From positions 15,867,498 through 15,931,497 of the forward strand of contig OZ037767.1 in assembly GCA_964035545.1 (NCBI GenBank): a stretch of DNA of 64,000 nt. The letters run 5' to 3'. The notes beneath the pieces are model-generated. The model worked only from the letters and a program-made list of their open reading frames with translations. It made no database searches and was not told where the DNA came from. This document shows positions 21,211-32,716 of the stretch, in pieces. This stretch comes from Bugula neritina (lineage: Eukaryota; Bryozoa; Gymnolaemata; Cheilostomatida; Bugulidae). The stretch's first letter is position 1. Every line of letters begins with the position of its first letter. The position numbers were made by a program, and so were the translations under genes.

Positions 21211-24200
21211 ATGAGTTTAGAAAAAGCTTCGTCTGGCTCTATACTCGAACAGTTCGTTTTGTTATCATCGGGTGCCCGAGGAGCTGCAGCAGTGTCGTTA
21301 ATCAAGCAAGCTCTTGAAGCTCCAAATCTTTATGTGTTTGGCGAACTTTTAGATTGTTCGTCAATTAAACAGGTATGTTGCAGTTTTTATTTTCTTAACT
21401 AGAAACTATCTTCGGCAACATCTATAAGCTTTGTTGGTTTTTTCAAAGTTTTAAATCTGATTATACTCATTGTGATTGTCATTGTGATTGTCAATTAGGC
21501 TAGAAGTAGAATGCAAAAGCAATTGATAATAGTACTAGTAATAATAATACTGAACATGTAGTTTTTTGATCATAAAATACTCATAGTCATACCCAGACTG
21601 TAACATTAACTGGTATTATGATTATTAATTGTAAGTATAGGATTTATAGTTCAGGAAATTTAGGTTAGACTGAAATTCAAAGTCAAAGTTTAGAAATGTT
21701 TTATTTTAAGCTACAAGTGCAAGGTTGGAGTCTAAAATCTTAGCAAATATAATATGCCACCTACCGTATATGTATTATTATTTTTCTTTTGTGCTGTAGT
21801 CAATAATAACATTTTCGCATTGATTAAGTTTAAGTTTAACCTTGAATAGATTTAAAGTTGTTTCAATGATTGTAAGCCATTGAACATTATTCACCTTTTT
21901 ATTTATTTAGGCTATACTAATTATTATATTATAATGTAATAATTAGTATAGTGGGGTAGCCTTTGTTTTAATTTTTGAAATAAATGATTTTGCTTGAGAT
22001 TAATTTGCCTCTGCAGTTGGTTTACAAGTTCTTTAAGATCTTTGCCATATTGACCTAGTACTTGGCGTTATAATCCTGTAAACTGGTGCATTTAATTTTT
22101 GTAGCTGGGTGAGAACAGTGAACACAGGCCATATGTAGACCTGTTAAGACTCTTTGCCTATGGCACGTGCTCTGACTACATTGGTAAGATTATAGAGACT
22201 GACGATCAGGCTAAATACTCTCTAGTTGTTGTTTAAATACAAATTTTTATTCAATTTTGTCTTTTTCACATTTATTTACACATTATGTTAAAGCGTAATT
22301 GATAGTCGTGTATTTGAGTCTCAAAATTCCAGTCATATTTTATGGCGAAGTCAAAGAAATACGTTTCCTTGACCTAGACATGTCTTTTACTTGTACAGTT
22401 TATTCAAAGGCTAACTTCATGCGACTAAAGTATAATTATTTGAGAATTTCCAACTTTCAAAAAATGCAGTTGTTTATCATATCTGCGCTGTAAGCACACA
22501 CACAGTTGTGGTCACTTCTGCATCACGATGTTTCAGCCAATAGAAATGTGTTGCCTGAGATCTCTCCGCAAATGGTAAAGAAGTTGAGACACCTGAGCAT
22601 CGTCTCATTAGCAGCTAAGTGCAAGCAGATTCCGTACAGTCTGCTACTGAAAGAGCTGGATATGCCAAATGTTCGGGAGTTGGAAGACCTAATCATCGAG
22701 GCTATCTACGCCGGACTCATCAAGGCTAGGATGGACCAGAATGAGCAGAAGTTAGAGGTTTACTACGCAATGGGACGTGACGTGGAAATGTCGAAGCTAC
22801 CAGAACTGTTGGGTATCGTATTTTCATTAGATTGGATACTTCTTTATGCTGTGCCTTTAGTATATCTCAATTTTTCAAAGCTATTTTATTATAAATTGTT
22901 ATATTTATTTTCATCAGTTTTTCATCAATTCCTTTTAAACCTGCGGATTTTCGGTTTATACAACATTAACTTTTTAGCGTGTTTTTATTAATTTTACTAT
23001 TCAACTTTTCTGCCCATAATTCTTTTAACTTTATTTCATTATGTCCACCTTTTAGCTTTTTTATTTGATGATTACCCAAGCCCAGTGGTTATTATTAGAC
23101 TCGTAAGTATCATTATTAGAAATGTTACTGTGTGTGTTGTACTGCAGGTATTCTAGAACAGTGGACAGGTAAATGTGAAGAAAGTTTATCTGACATACAG
23201 GCTCAGCTGTTGGACGCACAGCAGAAGAAATCTGCACACATGAAACTCAAGAATCAAACCGATACTGAGGTGAGATAACTTTCTTGTCTAGTGCGGCAGT
23301 TTATTGCGGGGTCGCTCTAGTGTTTTATCACAGAAGATGCTTTATTTGCTGCTGAGTTTAAAGTAAGGAATGTCACTCAATTTTTAAGATTCCGGAGGTA
23401 ATCGAAGTGGGTTATGTATTTGAAGGTTGTTATGTATTTTGAGGTTTTCTAATAATATTGCAGAAGCGTAGGTGAACCTTGTCAGATAAATTCTGTTCTT
23501 ATTTAGTATTGTAAGAACTTTAGAGGCAATATAATATAAAAATATAATATGCAATACCATTAAATGTATGTACCGTTAGGCTAGCTCTAAAATTCTAACT
23601 TACTAAGAAATATTTTTGTGGATCAGCAGTTTTTAGTCAACCCAATTTAACGTACAGACACCTCAATTAATTATATGCAAAGCACAAGAATGATATAGAA
23701 TGTACTATCTGCTAAAGTTGTCCTCTAAGACTTGGGCCCAACGTAATTTTAGCTTTACTTAGGGAGGGTTTACTAGTCTCACCTAAAAGAATTGAAGTTC
23801 CTTAACTATTGAGACGTAGTTATAGATTTATTTTGCTGAGATGTATGTGTCAATGGCCTATTTCCTGTGCAGACGTATAAATACTGACTAATCATGTGTC
23901 TTTGAGAGGTTGTCCACACTTGGAAGCTGACAATTGTCTGATCATGTGACATTGGATTTGCCTTATTTAGAAATTGTCTTCTCATTCTCGAAGCTAGCAT
24001 ATAAAAGCTTTTAGGATGGTTTTCCATGTTTGTGTCAGTCACAATCTGCGTTCTGATGTTATCGTTTTCTAGTGACATATCATATTGCCCAACAAATCTG
24101 CTTGATAGAATAAGGCAATGGTTTACTGCTCGGATTGTATGTAACTAGCTAACTAACTTATGCTAGTATATAGTCGCCATCCCTGTGAGAAACCCGTGAT

Positions 24201-24669
24201 AGAAGGGGTTTTTGTTAAACCAGGCTAAGGACTTGTTCAGATGAGGCACAGGAGCAATTATGACTGGATGCTCTTCCTAACATCACTAATGACCCTAGTC
24301 TGGGTTGGAACCAATGACTTCGTGTTTACGCAAACGCTCTAACCCCTAGACCACGAGCTAACACTTAGCTACAATTACAGCTTTTCCTATGCTCTAGGTT
24401 ATGCTTGTAGATAATAAACATTAAGAAGACCCTGGCTTTAGCATCTGGCGCCGAGAGGGCCGGGATCCGCCCCTCCACCGAGACGATGGACACAGACGTG
24501 AAAAGCGCCAAGAAACCCGCAAAGATGAAAGGGTAAGAACTCAAATTAGTTAGTCGTTAGTCAAATGCATTACCAATGAGTTCTATTCACTTTATGTGAC
24601 ATACATCGATCTCTTCCTTGCAGGTTACGTGGAAGTGCTAGTAAAGTATTCAAAGGCTCAAACTCGTAG
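21211..24669 (+). CDS. COPS7: COP9 signalosome subunit 7
   Basis: Six exons: 21211-21372, 22105-22183, 22537-22812, 23148-23269, 24411-24532, 24624-24669; all GT-AG and in phase, 268 residues (vertebrate COPS7A is about 275). CSN7 is a PCI-domain subunit of the COP9 signalosome, which removes NEDD8 from cullins. The N-terminus has FVLLSSGARGAA and EAPNLYVFGELLD, close to the family signature. Exon 3 encodes the winged-helix part (KKLRHLSIVSLAAKCKQIPY, ELEDLIIEAIYA). Exon 4 is helical, and the last exon ends GLRGSASKVFKGSNS, matching the conserved GLRGSAK tail. The acceptor of exon 5 was set at 24411 because only that frame joins in phase and restores the family's KKTL block. An AATAAA follows. 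Confidence 0.96.
21910..21952. repeat. near-perfect 40-bp palindrome
   Basis: CTATACTAATTATTATATTA is followed at once by its reverse complement with one mismatch, in COPS7 intron 1. It may be a MITE end or a cruciform-prone AT palindrome. Confidence 0.8.
24171..24360 (-). mobile_element. tRNA-derived SINE in COPS7 intron 4
   Basis: The minus strand starts with a tRNA-like head (GTGGTCTAGGGGTTAGAGCG as A box; a GGTTCCAAC B box). It then has a core with GATGTTAGGAAGAGCATCC and a tail ending GGGATGGCGACTATA. The same order occurs at 48664-48854. The head ends about 50 bases before the acceptor of COPS7 exon 5. Confidence 0.85.
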
Positions 24670-24924
24670 CTCCGCCAGGTCAAGGAAATCCTATACTATC
24701 AGAGTTGTGACACTCTTAGCCTGAGGACTCCTTTGCAGCATTGAAACCCCTCTGAGGCTACATTAACATTGGCCTAGCTGCAGACTGTAACCTGACTATT
24801 TTTTCTTTAGCTCAATAATTGTGGTACCAGTTTTGTTGAGCAGTACAGCTCTGTTGCCTCGTCCAAGTGACCATGTTTTGAATTTATTGTGAAAACATCA
24901 ACTGGCTGTACCTTGGAAATCATC

Positions 24925-24930
24925 AAATAA
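24925..24930 (+). promoter_or_regulatory. polyadenylation signal of COPS7
   Basis: AATAAA lies 255 bases downstream of the COPS7 stop codon on the same strand. Confidence 0.6.
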
Positions 24931-25461
24931 ACGTTATGTGTATTCATCAATACAAATTTGCAACCATTTAATTTTATTCTTTAGTAATTTCCTATGTTTT
25001 ATGATTTTTGTAAATTGGTGTACTCAAGGGTTGAGATCGAAGATGCCAATTTGTAATTAGACCTTTTGCTATGAATGGTGAGCATGACCAACGTATTGAT
25101 CTCTTATCCGTTCCGAGTTAAGTGGCACGCACAATGTTTACTCAATCAATAGAAAGGCTGCAGGTATTGGATTTTTTAAATATTTCTCAGCCTTCAAAAA
25201 AAACTGAACTAAATCATGTGATTCTCAAACTGTATTCTCTGAACCCAGGCTATACTCACAGGCTATACGCTGTATATACTCGGAATAATGTATTCCCTAA
25301 TGTCTTAGTCTATTGGTAACAGCTGAGCCAACATGTCTAGCTTCTACTTTTCAGTCAGTAAGTCTTCTCCATAATTCATCTGACATTTTTATGAGTCACT
25401 TTTTCTGGAATAAAAAATTTCAATTCTGTTATGTCATTGTGTTGGCTGGTCATCTAGCACT

Positions 25462-25687
25462 TTGTGGATATATAGAAAAAGTGTGATTTTGCTTTGTTTT
25501 TATTTTATAGGTTGTATAATAGTAGTTTTAGAGTTGCATTGTGGATATGAACTTCAGTATATGGGTTGCTATAGCGACAGTAATGAAAGAGCTCTTTCCG
25601 CCTTCCACTTCAAAAGCCTTCAAATGGGAATCAATTATTGCATAGGCTTATGCATTTTACAGGGTAAACAATGTTGCACAAAATATT

Positions 25688-25734
<47 letters not shown>

Positions 25735-28700
25735 AAGAGTTTGAAATTAAATAAAAAGGGTTTTTATTCTGCCACATCTTTCGTTCTTCTATAGCACAAA
25801 AATACATTTAAATTTGTTATCATTGATGATTTTATTATATCTTTGGCAAATTTTTTTACATATAGTTGGGTCAAGAGTAACCAATTTTTAGTTGAACATA
25901 TTAACACATTACGTAGCAAATACTAGTCATAAACTAGTAAATGTATAGTATCTCTAACTTTAGGGTTTACTTTTTTCAATTATATTGTGGTGGCTCGTGG
26001 AGCTACCAGCAGCGTAATAACGGGGAAATATTGTAGTGGGACACGCGGTATGTGCCGCCACGTGCTTCCTAGCCAATCAAATATGTATCAGGTGATACCC
26101 CCAGCGATGCGTGTACAGAGGAGACTGAATTACTAGTCAAGAGTAGTAGATAGCGTGCCTTTTGCATAGAGTAGATGTAGCTTTTATAATAACGGTACTG
26201 GATGTATCTATTTTCTTATTATGTATCAGTAAATAAAGATATTCTTCCTAATAAACCCCAGATCATGTCGGATAATTGGAAACATAATACATACTAGGAA
26301 CTCGGGCATAATAATTTTGCAAATTACAACAGTGGTGGCAGCGGTGGAATTTCTAGTTCGAGACAATGAAAGGACATTAGGACATCATGGCAGAAAGTAC
26401 AGCTTCATGTGAAGAAGGTGAGCGAGATACTATTGTAACCCCCGACAGGCTGTTCCAGCCTGGAGAGGAGGCGTATAAATATAGACTAGAAGCTCCCGTC
26501 TTCACGGGCCTAGAAGATGTTGAACAATTTATTCAGGAATTCAATGAAGTTATAGCCATTACTAAATGGCCGCCAAGAGTAGCCCTGGTAAAACTACGGA
26601 TGGCGCTGACGGAGCAAACCAGGCCGTACGGACACCGACAACACTACACCTTCGATGCATTTGTACAGTCCCTCAATAATCTAGGCCTCCATCACCAGCT
26701 TCAAGCGAGAGGAGTGACCACGATAGAGGCTGCACTACAAGAAGGCGAGGCCTATCTATTGGCCGAACAACTCTATCGAGCGACAGGGAGCTCTCCACGA
26801 ATCATCACAGAGTCGGACCGGCCGATCCGGGTAGCTGTCGCTACCACCGACCCTTCTCTTGAAACGGTGGTAGACCGCTTGATGACCATGCTAGAACAGT
26901 TGGTGGCGATCATAACACGCGTCAACCCCACAGGACCCCCGAGGCCGAGGGTAGAGGTTCCAAGGCCAGCTGCCTTATGTTGGAGATGCGGCACCAGGGG
27001 ACATCTCCGCTCGAGTTTGCCACTACCTAGGAAGCAGTTAAACTCTCACGGCCCGCGGACGCCTCCCAAGCCCCGCGGACCAAGGAAGGAGGAACCATTG
27101 GGTGGAAACCGCCAGGCATCCGTTTGGATCCCGCGGTATGCCCTCCCACCAGTGGTAGACACCCCACCGGACCAGTCAACCGAAAAATTCGCCGACCCTG
27201 AAGAAGAAGAGGAAGTCTTATCCCCTTTTGTAGAAAATGAACCCTATCTCCAGATCCTGCTCGCCTGGCCACTGTGGAGGAGCGGCTCCTTCGGCTGCAG
27301 GCTGAGTTCACTCAGTTAGCCCCAGATCTACTCAGTACCACAACAGGACTTTACCAATTAAACGGCTCTGTAGGGCAGATTAAACAGAAATTACGTGCCC
27401 GTCAAGCCAAACATCGGCTTTCCAAACACTGACTCTGGCTCTTCTGCCTAGAATGATCCGTAAGCCTCGCACCCTTGGAAGTCCAAGGCTACGACATTAT
27501 TATCATGTAAATACTTGACAGCTCTTCTTCTTTGTCCAACACCACAGCTAGCGGTACTCTCTCTCTCTCTATAGCTAGCCAATTGTATGTGACATGGTGT
27601 TATAATGATTGTATCTGTCATTGTTGTGTATATATATATATATGTGTTTGTATCATTTTTGGTCTACTGATTGCACATCAACCCAAAATCTGGAAATTAT
27701 AACAATATAGTTAAAGTTCGGCCAAAACCAAAAGATATCTTTAGAAACTATTTTTACAACGTTATAATTGACAATTTTAAACAATCTATTAAATAAAACA
27801 ATAGTATACTTGATAAAATTTCGATACAATGTTATTATAGTGTTGATTTACTTAGATGTAAATAGATTATTCAGTTTAACAATATAGTTCAGCAATTTAT
27901 TTTAATGGAGACACAGGAACAAAAGAGAGGGATTATGGGTAAAAGGGAAACATATTACAAAATGATGCAATATGGAATCTATAAGTATGTAAAGAACATA
28001 ACTCCAAAGTAGTAATATAAGTGATTGATTTTCACTACATTCAATATAATATAGTACATATAATATTTAAGAATAAATATAATTGAATGATAATATTTTA
28101 ATGTGTCGACTTGAACTTACTTGTGTATTTACTTTAATAGGACAGCCCTATGCTGCGCTAGAGATGGGTGACGAGTGCTATTGTGGTCTCACATACGACA
28201 AGTATGGATCCAGCAATAAGTGCAGTAGAAAATGCTCTGGGAACTCTCAGCAGACCTGTGGAGGGACTTGGGCCCTCAGTGTGTACAGCACGTTCAGTCG
28301 TGAGTATAACAGCAGATTCAGGAGACTTACATGACCTCCGTGTAGCCCCCCCCCCCCCCGTATTAAACAGTTTGTGACAAGATTCAATACTATGTCAAGG
28401 TTGAAAGTAATAAATGAGCATTGGAATGAACATTTTATGAAGTTTAGGTCAATACCAGTAAAGACTGCATTGAAAATCCAAATAACTAGCAGAAATAGCA
28501 GATTCTTTGCAAGAAAGAAATGTGGCGCATATATGTGATACCTGCTAAACCGAACACACCTGTGGATGCATGTCCCTCTTCAGTAGAATATAAGTTACTT
28601 GTGGCCATAATATAATGTGCAGGTATAAGGGAGCATTACAATATTTTCAATTTCTCAACAGTGATATCTAAACAACACCTTTATGTTCTTATATATTGAA

Positions 28701-29932
28701 CAGGTGATGTTAAGGTGAAGGAACCGATGAATCAGAAAGAGCTAAGAGATTTGTTTGTCACCAGTTCTGTAGATGCTACCAGAATACTACCCGATATCAA
28801 GTCATTCATGTTATATCCTTGGTTGGAGGACAGGCTGGCAGCCGTCACGTCTCAACAGCTAGTGAGAATCAGTCCGACTGGGGATTGTGAAGTGTTGGCT
28901 GGTGTGCAGCTAACCGAATGCTCCATAAAGCCTAACTCCTTCACTTTTAACAGCATCAGTCACTTCATTTCAGTGGATTTCTCGCAGCTGCGAGATTCCT
29001 CGGAGCTCTTTAGTCAGAAAGTGTTTCTGGTGGCAGATCGTTTTGACCATTGCGTGAAGTTGGTTGACCCGACTAACCTAGAAGATGCTAACCCTATTGT
29101 GATAGGTCAATGTAGCACGCCCGGGAGATTAGATAATTTTTTTAGCAGATCTCTAAGCGATATTAGACTGACGAGCCCAATTCATCTTTCAGCTGTGTTG
29201 GCATCTGATGTCATCAGAATAATCATCAGCTGTAAAAAGAACGAACGCGTCTACCCAGTTATTTTGAATGTGCTTACCGACGATTACTTTTTTTATGACT
29301 ACTATTTAAAGGAGTCCCGGGGCTTCCTTTCAGACATTGTTAACTCTTTCTATTATCCACAAATACATTTACTCCAACAAACCCAAAATAATCAAAATGG
29401 TTGGAACTGTTCTTTAAACCTGTTAACCGACGACTTTAACATTACATCCAGCTATAGATGTGCAGCCCAGTTAAATGCAAATATACCTGAAATGCTTAAA
29501 AGTTGGCCGCTTCATATAAACAATGGTAAATTAAAATATTTTAAGTATTCTTGGACTAATAACATATTAAATACCGTAAATGTAAAAATCAACGGTTTAG
29601 CTCGAGAACTAACAAACCCATTTGACTTGTTCGACATCACCCCTGATTCTCAGAAAGTCATCCTGTACAGTGAGAGTCAAAAGATGTTCTACTTCACTGA
29701 GCCTAGTACTAGAGTTCGATTTACTTTGCAGGCTGATACTACGTGCAATGAGCAATGGATAAAAATGAAGACAAATGGTAGCTTGGAGTCGTGTGCACAT
29801 TTCTGCTACAAACAAGTGCATGATAAGTGCACATCATTTACTTTTGATGATAACATGAGCTGCTTTTTACACAGCAGTGAAGTGCTGAAAGCAGAAAGTC
29901 ATAGAAGCTGTTATATTGTTCATCAGGAGTGA
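25462..29932 (+). CDS. secreted WSC-domain protein with propeller-like and PAN-like regions
   Basis: Three exons, 25462-25663, 28141-28299 and 28704-29932, in phase, 529 residues. Exon 1 starts with a hydrophobic signal peptide (MWIYRKSVILLCFYFIGCII) and the first half of a WSC domain (YMGCYSD). Exon 2 completes it (GDECYCGL, CSGN..Q.CGG). WSC domains bind carbohydrate. Exon 3 holds a region of about 300 residues with blade-like repeats (GDCEVLAGVQL, VFLVADRFDHCVKLVD) and a C-terminal Cys-rich PAN/apple-like block (ESCAHFCYKQVHDKC). The ATG at 25462 is chosen because it gives the signal peptide. Intron 1 (2477 bp) splits the WSC domain and hosts a (TA)n tract and a defective LTR element. It is a paralogue of 10168-11417. 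Role unknown; probably extracellular carbohydrate binding. Confidence 0.88.
25689..25732. repeat. (TA)n microsatellite
   Basis: About 20 TA units lie about 25 bases after the donor of exon 1 of the WSC gene. Confidence 0.95.
25986..26331 (+). repeat. LTR of a second Gypsy-type element, 346 bp
   Basis: It begins TGTGGTGGCTCGTGGAGC and ends AATTACAACA, the same ends as the LTR at 5831-5527. An AATAAA occurs inside, as expected for an LTR poly(A) site. It is followed by a primer site and gag. No second LTR is found downstream. Confidence 0.85.
26333..26350 (+). other. primer binding site, tRNA-Leu
   Basis: TGGTGGCAGCGGTGGAAT is complementary to the recalled 3' end of tRNA-Leu(AAG) at 17 of 18 positions and starts one base after the LTR. 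Confidence 0.75.
26387..27432 (+). pseudogene. gag: gag of a defective Gypsy element, internal deletion and frameshift
   Basis: An open frame runs from ATG 26387 to TAG 27317-27319. Compared with the gag at 5493-4628, about 60 capsid residues are missing at about 26630, in frame. A nucleocapsid-like knuckle follows (CWRCGTRGH), with the last Cys replaced by Ser. Near 27250 the coherent protein shifts frame and continues as a helical tail (VEERLLRLQAEF) to a TGA at 27430-27432. There is no pol, and the DNA turns AT-rich about 100-200 bases later. The element lies in sense orientation in intron 1 of the WSC gene. It may be a 3'-truncated insertion or a non-autonomous gag-only form. Confidence 0.85.
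27433..28140. other. rest of WSC-gene intron 1
   Basis: The first 100-200 bases may be the end of the retroelement. After that comes AT-rich DNA with short TC and TA runs (27560-27645). No LTR or coding frame is seen. Confidence 0.5.
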
Positions 29933-30982
29933 TTTAATTGACTTAAAGTTTAACGATATGTATGCAAAGATGTCTGTAAAAACTTTGCTAGTAAAAAGTT
30001 TACTAGTGGGACAATTATTATTCCCCCTTTGAATATTTTACCATTTAGCAAGAAAATAATAGTGAGATAATTTCTATTACTTTTCTTTAAATTTTGAAGT
30101 GAAAATATTACAACAATTAAAAACTTATTAGGAAGAAAGGACTACATGCTACCATATACTATATATCATGGTCTTCAATAGTATTCAGCTGACAGTGAAT
30201 AAATGCTACAATTTCTAACAATGAATTAGAATACATAAATCCAATGATTTCTGTTAGCTTAACTTTCAATCATTGGTTAGGATGTGAAAATAGTATTTTA
30301 CTGCTTCAATTTAAAGTAAAAACTGTTTCAATAGTGTTGAATTATTACAAAATAATACTTTTAGTCATATTTTTCCAATTTGTATAATAAATTAAAAATA
30401 CAACGTCAAATAGCTATATTATGGGAAGTTACACGCCCTTCTTTTGAAATGTTCTGTCTCCTATAAACATTTTTTTACATCAAATGAGAGATATAATTAT
30501 CTTTGCAAAGTGAAAACACAAAAGTGAAGTTTTGACTTTTTATAACCCTTTCATTGTTGCCGCTGCTGCTTTACAGTTATTTCTTAACATGACGGTGTGG
30601 AACAGAACATTAATTTGTATTGCAACAGACCACAATATACTATTTACCTGATTCAAATGGCATGTAATTCTTATTCATTATTCATTACACTAAACATTCA
30701 GTTTATAACCCAAATGAAAGTAAAATTATAAAAATTCTTTTATAGCTTATAATCACTCAATTTTTCTAACAAACGATTACCTCAATGCAAACATGAAAGA
30801 TAACAGCTCAAATTGTTCTGTGACCATTGGCTGATAACTAATATAAACCAAATAAAAGATAAATGACCAAAGTTAATATAAATAAAAGATATTTGCAGGT
30901 GAGACCATACATAGGGTTGTGTAGAGAGGCAGCTAAGAGTAAAAGAGGTAGTAACTTCAACCAAACAGAGAAATAACTAAAA
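29933..30982. other. intergenic AT-rich DNA
   Basis: AATAAA at 30198-30203 may serve the WSC gene. Nothing else is recognised before the ShK gene. Confidence 0.5.
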
Positions 30983-32716
30983 ATGGAGAGAGTTTTGAAG
31001 ATTGTGCTGTGCGTCACCGTAGCCTTGGGCATGGTAAGTCCAGCAGACTATTGATATAACCATGCTAATATGTATTTCAGAATGTAACACTCTTAACTAG
31101 AACCATGTTTGACAGGCTAACTTACAGCATATATAGCTAACTGAAGGTGTGGAATACAGGCTCATATCTTAGCACACGATTTGTAATGGATTCATCTACA
31201 GCTTTATCCTGTCAATGTAGAAATGCTTCTATTTGTTTACATCGAAAAATCCATAATAAGTGAACACTGAATATAAAATTGTGTGTTCATCATAGATTTT
31301 AATTTTACATCAATAAATAATTTGTCCATTATTGCCATGCAATAACATTATGAAGTGGTTTTTCATCAATTATAAGTTAGAAAATAACTTTGGCCATTAG
31401 CTAGAAATTGAAGTAACATGTGTGTCAGAATTTTGCAATTAAATTATTGGCTATTTGCATGTTATGCCACCCATAGTGAACCAGTAGTTCAGTTTCACTT
31501 GGAAAATACTTCATTTTTACTCACGGGAGCTCTATTCAAAATGCACAAACCAATATACACCTATTCCAACAGGTTAAACCTAAACTTTCTTCCAACTGAA
31601 AATTAATCGTGAAGTGGTCACCAATTCATTTCACTTTGCTGTCTAATAAATGGTTTATTTTTTGCACACATGCATCTTGACCTTTTGCCTTAAGAAAAAA
31701 CGCTGCTAGTTTAGCTCATGGGAATCGTGTTCATTTTCATAATATAGCAATACTAATCTTGAAAATATGCCTAAGTATACGTATTACTTGCACAAGAATA
31801 AATGCACTAGTAATTAAAGATAAACCAACTTATTAAAATGTTTAGATATACTGTTTAGATATCATTGAGTTTGAAATGTGTGCATAAAAAGTCGAACTGG
31901 CTATTTTAGGTAACCTCTCAGCAACAGCTAAAACTGTGCAATGAAAAGATCCCGGACTCAGCCCAATGTGACATGGATCCAGAGAGTTGCAGCAAACCTG
32001 AAATGCTGCCTTACTGTCAGAGATACTGCAAGTTGTGTGATGACTCCAATGAAAAGCTCTCGCTTAATAGTATTTCTTCCAAACCAACATCTTGTAAAGA
32101 CAAGAACCCTCTACTCTGTTCTCTCCGAAAAACCTCTTGCTCTACAGACGACATGGTTAGAAAGAGCTGCCCAAAAACTTGCGGATACTGCATTCCTGGT
32201 TCCAACGCAAATGAATGCGTCGACAGAAATCCAACCCTCTGCCCAATGAGAGTGAACGACTGTGAAAATGTGGAAGTTAGAAGTAGCTGTAAACTCACAT
32301 GCAACGCCTGTTCAGAAGAACCTAATAAAATAGCCCCAACTCCTATTTCAACACAGAGACCTGTCACTGCAACCCCAACTCCTATTTCAACACAGAGACC
32401 TGTCACAGCAGCCCCAACAACTCGGAGAAAATCTAAAAACACTGCTAAGAAGTGCTTAGATCAACAGCCTTCCCTCTGTCCTGTGATCAAAGCCGACTGC
32501 CAGCATGCTGAGGTCCAGGCCATCTGTGCACAGACATGCGGCGTCTGCTCTGGCCCCAGTCAGCTAGTTGAAAGCAGCAGAAGGCGATCACCAGAAGTGT
32601 ACAGTCCAAGAGAGCTTTGTCGAGACTGGAATGTTCTTTGCCCGCGAGCACAGCAGGAATGTGATGCTAACCAGTTCGTGCAAACACTGTGTCCATATAC
32701 TTGCGGGAGTTGCTAA
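30983..32716 (+). CDS. secreted protein with five ShK-like Cys-rich domains
   Basis: Two exons, 30983-31033 and 31910-32716, in phase, 285 residues. Exon 1 is a signal peptide (MERVLKIVLCVTVALGM) ending at a GTAAGT donor. Exon 2 encodes five six-cysteine blocks with the ShK spacing, most ending CxxTCGxC or similar (CPKTCGYC, CKLTCNAC, CAQTCGVC, CPYTCGSC). The first block is divergent, without the usual C-x-D start. Between blocks three and four a Pro/Thr linker contains a perfectly duplicated 14-residue unit with PISTQRPVTA. ShK domains occur in animal secreted enzymes, matrix proteins and some venom peptides; a chain of five with no enzyme domain does not show which. No catalytic domain is present. 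AATAAA lies at 32972-32977. Confidence 0.9.

Noticed and set aside
24301..24360. tRNA gene on the minus strand
   Set aside because: A- and B-box-like motifs are present but arms do not pair as a tRNA, and the SINE core and tail follow directly.
32017..32442. 141-codon minus-strand frame
   Set aside because: Antisense to the ShK coding exon; its repeat mirrors the duplicated linker.
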